This document shows positions 15,718-19,967 of a stretch of 19,967 nt of DNA, one piece after another. Location: positions 1 to 19,967 of the forward strand of contig CAMPJV010000011.1 in the NCBI GenBank assembly GCA_946886975.1, read 5' to 3'. The stretch is from an uncultured Taibaiella sp. (GTDB taxonomy: Bacteria; Bacteroidota; Bacteroidia; Chitinophagales; Chitinophagaceae). Each line of letters starts with the position of its first letter. Position 1 is the first letter of the stretch. The notes below the pieces were generated by a model. The model worked only from the letters and a program-made list of their open reading frames with translations. It was not told where the DNA came from and made no database searches. The translations under genes were made by a program, and so were the position numbers.

Positions 15718-16054
15718 GTTCAGCTCCTTCCCTTCCATGCCCCCAACTTGTTGGTGGGTCTCGCCCCCAACTTGTTGGCGGGTTTAAGGAAAAGTGCCCG
15801 TAGGGCGGAAGGGTTCAATTCTCACGCCGTTCAGAGGCTCGGAGAGCGTCCTTACTCGAGTTCAGCTCCTTCCCTTCCATGCCCCAACTTGTTGGTGGGT
15901 TTAAGGAAAGAGTGCCCGTAGGGCGGAAGGGTTAAATTCTCGCGCCATTCAGAGCTTGGGGAGAGCGTCCTTACTCGCGCTGTTCAGCTCCTTCCCTTTT
16001 TTTTAAGGGAAGGTGCCCGTAGGGCGGAAGGGTTAAATTCTCGCGCTGTTCAGG
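15718..16054. repeat. Three tandem copies of a ~120-140 bp hairpin-rich repeat
   Basis: Units begin GTTCAGCTCCTTCCCTT at 15718, 15860 and 15982 (spacing 142 and 122 bp; the third copy is short). Shared blocks in order: the CTCCTTCCC arm; a CCAAC-TT-GTTGG hairpin (copies 1 and 2); TAAGGAAA; GTGCCCGTAGGGCGGAAGGG (with a GCCC-GTA-GGGC hairpin); TTAAATTCTCGCGC; CAGAG; and GAGAGCGTCCTTACTCG (copies 1 and 2). Copy 1 carries an internal 24-bp duplication (15740-15759 and 15764-15783). The opening and closing arms (CTTCCC/GGGAAG-like) pair. This fills the 430-bp gap between kup and dusB; no gene is visible in it. Confidence 0.88.
15991..16012. repeat. Perfect hairpin in repeat copy 3
   Basis: CTTCCCTT (15991-15998), a six-T loop, then AAGGGAAG (16005-16012): an 8-bp perfect stem. 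It replaces the CCAACTTGTTGG hairpin of the other two copies. It is not followed by a T-run, so it is not a typical intrinsic terminator in the plus direction. Confidence 0.7.
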
Positions 16055-16085
16055 GCCGAGGAGGCCGATAATGCCGTATCCTTCG

Positions 16086-16093
16086 TACCTTTG
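16086..16093 (+). promoter_or_regulatory. Promoter -7 element TACCTTTG
   Basis: Exact TAnnTTTG followed by CGCC, 10 nt before the dusB ATG at 16104. If used, the transcript start would be only a few bases before the ATG. It rules out the in-frame ATG at 16071 as the start. Confidence 0.55.
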
Positions 16094-16103
16094 CGCCTCC
16101 TTT

Positions 16104-17099
16104 ATGGTAAAAATTGCGAACATAGAACTAGGTGAGTTCCCCTTGCTCCTCGCGCCGATGGAAGACGTCAGCGATCCTCCCTTCCGCGCTGTGTGCAAGG
16201 AGAATGGAGCAGACCTCATGTACACCGAGTTCATCTCCTCCGAGGGACTCATTCGCGACGCCATGAAGAGCCGCCAGAAACTGGACATCTTCAACTACGA
16301 AAAGCCCATCGGCATCCAGATCTTCGGTGGCGACGAGGAAGCCCTCGCCCTTTCCGCCCGTATTGTCGATGCTACTAATCCCGATCTTTTGGATATCAAC
16401 TACGGCTGTCCCGTAAAGAAGGTGGTCTGCAAGGGTGCCGGTGCCGGGGTCCTCAAAGACGTTGATCTCATGGTTCGCCTCACCAGCGCAGTGGTTAAGA
16501 ATACCAATCTTCCGGTCACGGTTAAGACCCGCCTCGGCTGGGACAACGACACCCGCAACATCGAGGAGGTAGCCGAGCGCCTCCAGGACGTAGGCATCAA
16601 AGCCCTCTCCATCCACGGCCGCACGCGTACCCAGATGTACAAAGGCAGCGCCGACTGGACCCTCATCGCCAAAGTAAAGAACAACCCTCGCATCCACATA
16701 CCCATCTTCGGCAACGGTGACATCGACACCCCCGAAAAAGCCCTGGAGTACCGCAACAGGTACGGTGTAGACGGCATCATGATAGGTCGCGCCGCCATCG
16801 GCTATCCCTGGATCTTCCGCGAGATAAAGCACTTCTTCAAAACAGGTGAGCACCTCCCGCCGCCTACGCTTGAAGAGCGCATCAATGCCTGCAGAAAACA
16901 CCTCACAGGCTCCGTCAACTGGAAAGGCCAGAAGCTTGGCATCCTCGAGATGCGTCGCCACTACGCCAATTACCTGAAGGGTCTCCCTCACATAAAGGAC
17001 TTCCGCCTCAAGCTGGTCACTACAGAAAGCCTCGATGAGCTGGAGCAGATCTTTGATGAGATAATAGAACACTACGCCTCTGTCCCTGAATTGGTTTAA
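16104..17099 (+). CDS. dusB: tRNA-dihydrouridine synthase, DusB type
   Basis: The 331-aa product reduces specific uridines in the tRNA D-loop using FMN and NAD(P)H. A TIM-barrel flavoenzyme is shown by LLLAPMEDVSDPPFR (14-28), NYGCPVKKVVCKGAGAGVL (99-117) with the catalytic Cys102, VKTRLGWD (FMN-contacting Lys141), SIHGRTRTQMYKGSADW (His171), FGNGDI (202-207) and IMIGRAAIGYPWIF (225-238). The VKKVxxKGAGxxxL form fits DusB. It is of family-typical length. Its start at MVKIANIELG is chosen because the barrel begins at once and TACCTTTG lies upstream. A YceI-type gene follows 28 bp later on the same strand, with its own -7 element inside the gap. Confidence 0.95.
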   Translation: MVKIANIELGEFPLLLAPMEDVSDPPFRAVCKENGADLMYTEFISSEGLIRDAMKSRQKLDIFNYEKPIGIQIFGGDEEALALSARIVDATNPDLLDINYGCPVKKVVCKGAGAGVLKDVDLMVRLTSAVVKNTNLPVTVKTRLGWDNDTRNIEEVAERLQDVGIKALSIHGRTRTQMYKGSADWTLIAKVKNNPRIHIPIFGNGDIDTPEKALEYRNRYGVDGIMIGRAAIGYPWIFREIKHFFKTGEHLPPPTLEERINACRKHLTGSVNWKGQKLGILEMRRHYANYLKGLPHIKDFRLKLVTTESLDELEQIFDEIIEHYASVPELV

Positions 17100-17103
17100 G
17101 CAC

Positions 17104-17111
17104 TACTTTTG
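17104..17111 (+). promoter_or_regulatory. Promoter -7 element TACTTTTG
   Basis: Exact TAnnTTTG followed by CCGC, just after the dusB stop. It lies 16 nt before the ATG at 17128 and 7 nt before the alternative ATG at 17119. Confidence 0.5.
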
Positions 17112-17127
17112 CCGCAAAATGCTTCCA

Positions 17128-17760
17128 ATGAACAGGCTTCTTCTGTTTACCCTTTTCCTCATTGCTTCCTGCAAGACCGCACCACAGGCAGATAGCGCTA
17201 TAGTCTCAGAAGCCAATATTGTTACCGCTGCCAACGGCACCACCTATAAAGCCGACATCAGCCAAAGCACCATTGAATGGATAGGCACTAAGCCCACTGG
17301 TCATCACCACGGCACCTTGCGGCTCACGGGTGGCGAGCTCATAGTCGGCGACAATGCAGTGAAGGGTGGTAGCTTCACCATAGACATCAACTCCCTCACT
17401 CCCGACGACCAGAAGCCCTCTAAGAACGAAATGCTTCAGAAGCACCTCCTCAGCGACGACTTCTTTGATGCGCTCAACTTCCCAAGTGCCCGGTTCGACA
17501 TCACCTCCATCACGCCATCTCGGCAGAAACATGGCAGCACCTTCACCGTCTCAGGAAACCTAACTCTTAAAGACATCGTAAAAAGCATCAGCTTCCCTGC
17601 GTCTATCTCCATAGATAGAAATACGCTCACCGCTCACGCCATCTTCAACTTCGATCGCACACTTTGGAATATGAACTACGGAAACGACAAGAGCCTCGGT
17701 AACTGGTTCATTCGCCCTGATGTAAATATTAAGCTCCACCTCATAGCAGAGAGATCATAA
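17128..17760 (+). CDS. YceI family lipoprotein
   Basis: The 210-aa product carries a type II signal peptide (MNRLLLFTLFLIASC, lipidated Cys15) and a YceI domain. The domain shows SQSTIEWIGTKPTGHHHGTLRLTGG and GSFTIDINSLT near the start, HLLSDDFFDALNFPSARFDITSI in the middle, and a SGNLTLKDIVKSISFPA strand pair. YceI proteins form a lipocalin-like barrel that binds isoprenoid or other long-chain lipids in the envelope; the ligand here is unknown. An ATG at 17119 adds MLP and is possible, but it lies almost on the predicted transcript start. The codons end in C unusually often (for example the runs around 17401-17470), unlike the dcp gene. Confidence 0.93.
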   Translation: MNRLLLFTLFLIASCKTAPQADSAIVSEANIVTAANGTTYKADISQSTIEWIGTKPTGHHHGTLRLTGGELIVGDNAVKGGSFTIDINSLTPDDQKPSKNEMLQKHLLSDDFFDALNFPSARFDITSITPSRQKHGSTFTVSGNLTLKDIVKSISFPASISIDRNTLTAHAIFNFDRTLWNMNYGNDKSLGNWFIRPDVNIKLHLIAERS

Positions 17761-17824
17761 TAGAAGCGTACGTTCTGATCTGAACATCTGCTGCCTCCGT
17801 CCGCTATAACCATTGGCAATGCCT

Positions 17825-17832
17825 TATCTTCG
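17825..17832 (+). promoter_or_regulatory. Near-match promoter -7 element TATCTTCG
   Basis: Seven of eight positions match TAnnTTTG, followed by CGC as at 16086 and near 17104. It lies 22 nt upstream of the ATG at 17855 and suggests separate transcription of the barrel gene. Confidence 0.35.
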
Positions 17833-17854
17833 CGCAAAATTCAAAGATTAAGGT

Positions 17855-18565
17855 ATGAGAAGGATCCTATTCTGTTTATTGTTTACTCCAGCATGCGCCT
17901 TTGCCCAGAATTTCGAACTTGGCCTCGGTGCAGGCATCAGCACCAACACTAAGCCCTCAGACAACATGCCCTACAAAGGCGACAAGTTCACCATCAATTA
18001 CGCCTTCACTTTCGATGTGCTCTACAATATCAGCGACTACCTCCAGGCTGGTATAGAAGCACACGCCACACAGCTTTCACGTAAGTCCTCCACTGTTTAC
18101 ACCACCTTCTACGGCAATAAGATCGGCAACGACAATAAGCGCTTCGTTTATGCAAAATCAGCCACTTCAGTATGCGCCATAGTAAACGGTAAGCTTCCTG
18201 CCCGCAACGGTTACGCTTATGGCGGCCTTGCTGTAGGCTTCGGAGCCGCTCGCCACGACTCAAAGACCTTAAGCAGTAATGAATCATATCGTGCCCCCAA
18301 CGGTGGCAATGGTCTCGTCTTTGGTCTTCAGGTCGGCTATGTTCTTGGTCTCACCGAGCGCCTCGGTTTCCAGGCCCAGGCAGCCCTTCGCCACTTCAGC
18401 CTCAGCTATGACGCAATGGAACCCACCGGCACTACCGCCGACAACTTAAAGTACAATATCATGAGCTTCCCCATCACCGTCGGCCTCCGTTACCGCATCA
18501 AAGGCGGCAGAGAAGACGCTGAAAAAGAAAGACAGGAACTTATGCAGGTTGGCCTAAACTATTAA
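17855..18565 (+). CDS. Outer-membrane beta-barrel protein
   Basis: The 236-aa product has a signal peptide (MRRILFCLLFTPACAFA-Q) and then the strand-like ELGLGAGISTNTKPS, typical of porin-like small barrels of Bacteroidota. Alternating segments such as AYGGLAVGFGAAR, LVFGLQVGYVLGL and ITVGLRYRIKGG support a barrel of about eight strands. A charged tail (KGGREDAEKERQELMQ) follows and the protein ends VGLNY. The function is unknown. The start is supported by AAGG four bases before the ATG. It is 94 bp downstream of the YceI gene, same strand. Codons are strongly C-ending, as in YceI. Confidence 0.85.
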   Translation: MRRILFCLLFTPACAFAQNFELGLGAGISTNTKPSDNMPYKGDKFTINYAFTFDVLYNISDYLQAGIEAHATQLSRKSSTVYTTFYGNKIGNDNKRFVYAKSATSVCAIVNGKLPARNGYAYGGLAVGFGAARHDSKTLSSNESYRAPNGGNGLVFGLQVGYVLGLTERLGFQAQAALRHFSLSYDAMEPTGTTADNLKYNIMSFPITVGLRYRIKGGREDAEKERQELMQVGLNY

Positions 18566-18744
18566 GGGTGCTTGAACATAGGCTGTCTCTTATGTAATAA
18601 AGATAGGAAGCAGCCATGCCTGGATATGTGTAAGGGGCATAAATAGCCACACTACTCCTCGGGCTCACGCTGGCCACCCTATACCCCCAATAGAACAGGG
18701 TTAAGGCCATTTATGGATACGTAAGAGTCTTTCGAATGGAGATG

Positions 18745-18763
18745 AGGCATATTTTTTATGCCT
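18745..18763. repeat. Perfect hairpin AGGCATA-TTTTT-TATGCCT
   Basis: A 7-bp perfect stem with a five-T loop, 31 nt upstream of the PAP2 start codon. No T-run follows on the plus strand, so it is a poor intrinsic terminator; it could be an operator or a leader hairpin. The rest of 18566-18794 shows no gene. Confidence 0.45.
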
Positions 18764-18794
18764 GTTTATCGGCATCGCATATTGGCAGCCATAA

Positions 18795-19751
18795 ATGAAA
18801 CATATCAATGTGAGGCTTATCCTATTGCACATATTATTTCTCCTCGCTACGCAGCTCGGTTACTCGCAGGACACTGATACGCTTCTAAGAAAACTGGACA
18901 GTCTGCACAGGGAGGAACAGAAGCCTGAGAACAAACGTCCACCAGACATAGACGAAGAGGACTATACCAGCCAGACGAATATCACTCCTAAAGGATACGT
19001 AGTATTGCTCGGCACCAACATTGTGCAGGAAATAACAGGGCCTTTCCATACCTCAGGCAAGACCTGGCTCAAAGTCGCGGGGTTTGTAGCATTGGAAGGG
19101 GCGTTGTTATTTGCGGACAAGCCCATACAAAAGGCCAGCTATGACTTTATGCAGCGAAATCCCGGCCTCAGGAACACTAGCCAGTACATCACTAACTTCG
19201 GCGATTCCTATCAGGGAATAGTATTACTTGCCTTTGGAGCATACGGTTACATTGCGAAGAACAACAAAGTAAAGACCACAACCTTGCTCGCCACGCAGTC
19301 TTACATAGCATCTGCAGCGATGTCTACATTGGTGAAGATGGCTGTTGGTAGATACCGTCCGCGCAGCTTTGAGCAAGGACAGGAAGACAATCTCGTGTTC
19401 CGCGGGCCAGGGTGGGGCACGCGCGGCAGCTCATTTCCATCCGGCCATACCATTGCAGCGTTTTCAGCAGCAACCGTCTTTGCACAGGAGTATCGCGACC
19501 AACCGCTGGTTCCCATCATTGCTTATTCAGCCGCCACGCTTGTAGGACTGAGTCGCCTTACACAAAACGCCCACTGGGCAACGGATGTCTTTGCAGGGGC
19601 GGCGCTTGGCTATGTTACGGGCAAGCAGGTCGTACGCAATTACCACCGCTACGCCCGCCTGAGAAACAGCCAGAAAAATAAGACCTCTTTAATGATCAAC
19701 CTCCACTACCAGGGAGGCGTTTTCATGCCCCAACTGGTCTACAGATTCTAG
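18795..19751 (+). CDS. PAP2 superfamily phosphatase, membrane-associated or exported
   Basis: The 318-aa product has the three-part PAP2 signature: KMAVGRYRP (181-189), PSGH (215-218) and SRLTQNAHWATD (253-264). Lys181, Arg188, the Ser-Gly-His of motif 2 and Arg254/His260/Asp264 are all present, so it should be active. Family members remove phosphate from lipids such as undecaprenyl pyrophosphate or phosphatidic acid. The N-terminus is a signal peptide (...LGYS-Q) followed by a charged region (26-60). Hydrophobic segments at about 93-108, 141-154 and 221-229 are weaker than in the integral-membrane PgpB type, so it may be periplasmic or outer-membrane associated; the C-terminus ends in the barrel-like QLVYRF. 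No neighbour indicates a substrate. Confidence 0.93.
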   Translation: MKHINVRLILLHILFLLATQLGYSQDTDTLLRKLDSLHREEQKPENKRPPDIDEEDYTSQTNITPKGYVVLLGTNIVQEITGPFHTSGKTWLKVAGFVALEGALLFADKPIQKASYDFMQRNPGLRNTSQYITNFGDSYQGIVLLAFGAYGYIAKNNKVKTTTLLATQSYIASAAMSTLVKMAVGRYRPRSFEQGQEDNLVFRGPGWGTRGSSFPSGHTIAAFSAATVFAQEYRDQPLVPIIAYSAATLVGLSRLTQNAHWATDVFAGAALGYVTGKQVVRNYHRYARLRNSQKNKTSLMINLHYQGGVFMPQLVYRF

Positions 19752-19800
19752 GGAGTCGCTGGCAGCAGATAGTATAATAGATTACCTATTGGATAACATG

Positions 19801-19912
19801 GCCAACAGCCAAATGCCAACAGCCAACGGTCAACGGTCAACTTCCTACTCCCTACTGCCTACTGCCTACTGCTGACTGCCTACTGCTGACTCCTGACTCC
19901 TGACTGCCTACT
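19801..19912. repeat. Sixteen-unit degenerate heptamer array
   Basis: The stretch reads in one unbroken 7-bp register: six units of the GCCAACA type (GCCAACA, GCCAAAT, GCCAACA, GCCAACG, GTCAACG, GTCAACT), then ten of the GCCTACT/GCTGACT/CCTGACT type. The change of unit happens without loss of phase. It starts 49 bp after the PAP2 stop; the sequence beyond 19913 decays into CTGA-rich text. Not CRISPR: there are no spacers and no long unit. Confidence 0.85.
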
Positions 19913-19967
19913 CTTTAAACCTTCTGGCTCCTGAATGCTGACGCCTGTCTCCTTCTCTCTATATTTG

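Noticed and set aside
16128..17072. Long minus-strand open frame (314 codons) opposite dusB
   Set aside because: It mirrors the dusB coding sequence; its translation has no domain and the plus frame carries all Dus motifs.
19776..19790. Inverted repeat AATAG-ATTAC-CTATT after the PAP2 gene
   Set aside because: Stem of 5 bp, AT-rich, no T-run; too weak to call a terminator.
19801..19912. CRISPR-like array
   Set aside because: The repeat unit is 7 bp without spacers and no cas genes are present.
1..19967. A defence system, biosynthetic cluster, prophage or transposon
   Set aside because: No nuclease-helicase, toxin-antitoxin, transposase, integrase or synthase genes are visible; the MBL-fold nuclease is a widespread stand-alone family.

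Overview
The window reads as ordinary chromosome from a Bacteroidota bacterium, most likely of the Chitinophagaceae or a near relative. Four things point there: several exact TAnnTTTG promoter -7 elements (the Bacteroidota consensus) 9 to 21 nt upstream of start codons; many envelope proteins with short signal peptides ending in ..AQ or ..SQ; lipoproteins; and the mix of families present (DUF885, Dcp-type M3 peptidase, AlkB-like hydroxylase, beta-barrel proteins, Kup). This placement is inferred from sequence style; no rRNA or other phylogenetic marker is present.

Layout. 1-868 (-): 5' part of a secreted protein with 46-50-residue LYF...ELYxYD repeats, running off the left edge. 869-2365: a two-domain lipoprotein of unknown function, flanked by related dispersed repeats (heptamer array plus a 66-bp hairpin unit). 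2366-3487 (-): secreted HExxH protein with an atypical third position. 3697-5295 (-): single-domain response regulator and a DAO-type FAD oxidoreductase. 5365-7539 (+): Dcp-type peptidyl-dipeptidase, converging by a 12-bp 3' overlap on a two-gene unit (7528-10155, -) of a PDZ + alpha/beta-hydrolase protein and a DUF885 protein. 10273-11316 (-): AlkB-like membrane hydroxylase whose last codons and stop lie in a heptamer repeat. 11377-12129 (-): outer-membrane barrel, divergent from a beta-CASP MBL-fold nuclease (12248-13654, +). 13664-15673 (-): Kup potassium transporter. 15674-16103: three tandem copies of a hairpin-rich repeat. 16104-18565 (+): DusB, YceI-family lipoprotein and a beta-barrel protein, each with its own promoter-like element. 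18795-19751 (+): PAP2 phosphatase. 19801-19912: a 16-unit degenerate heptamer array.

Functionally this is housekeeping (tRNA modification, K+ uptake, RNA processing) mixed with envelope and periplasmic hydrolases. The Dcp, DUF885 and PDZ-hydrolase genes could together degrade peptides outside the cytoplasm. I see no CRISPR, tRNA, rRNA, IS transposase, phage or recognisable defence genes. I found no convincing new multi-gene system. The least ordinary content is non-coding: period-7 repeats at four places, a hairpin-rich triple repeat before dusB, and composite repeats around the lipoprotein gene.
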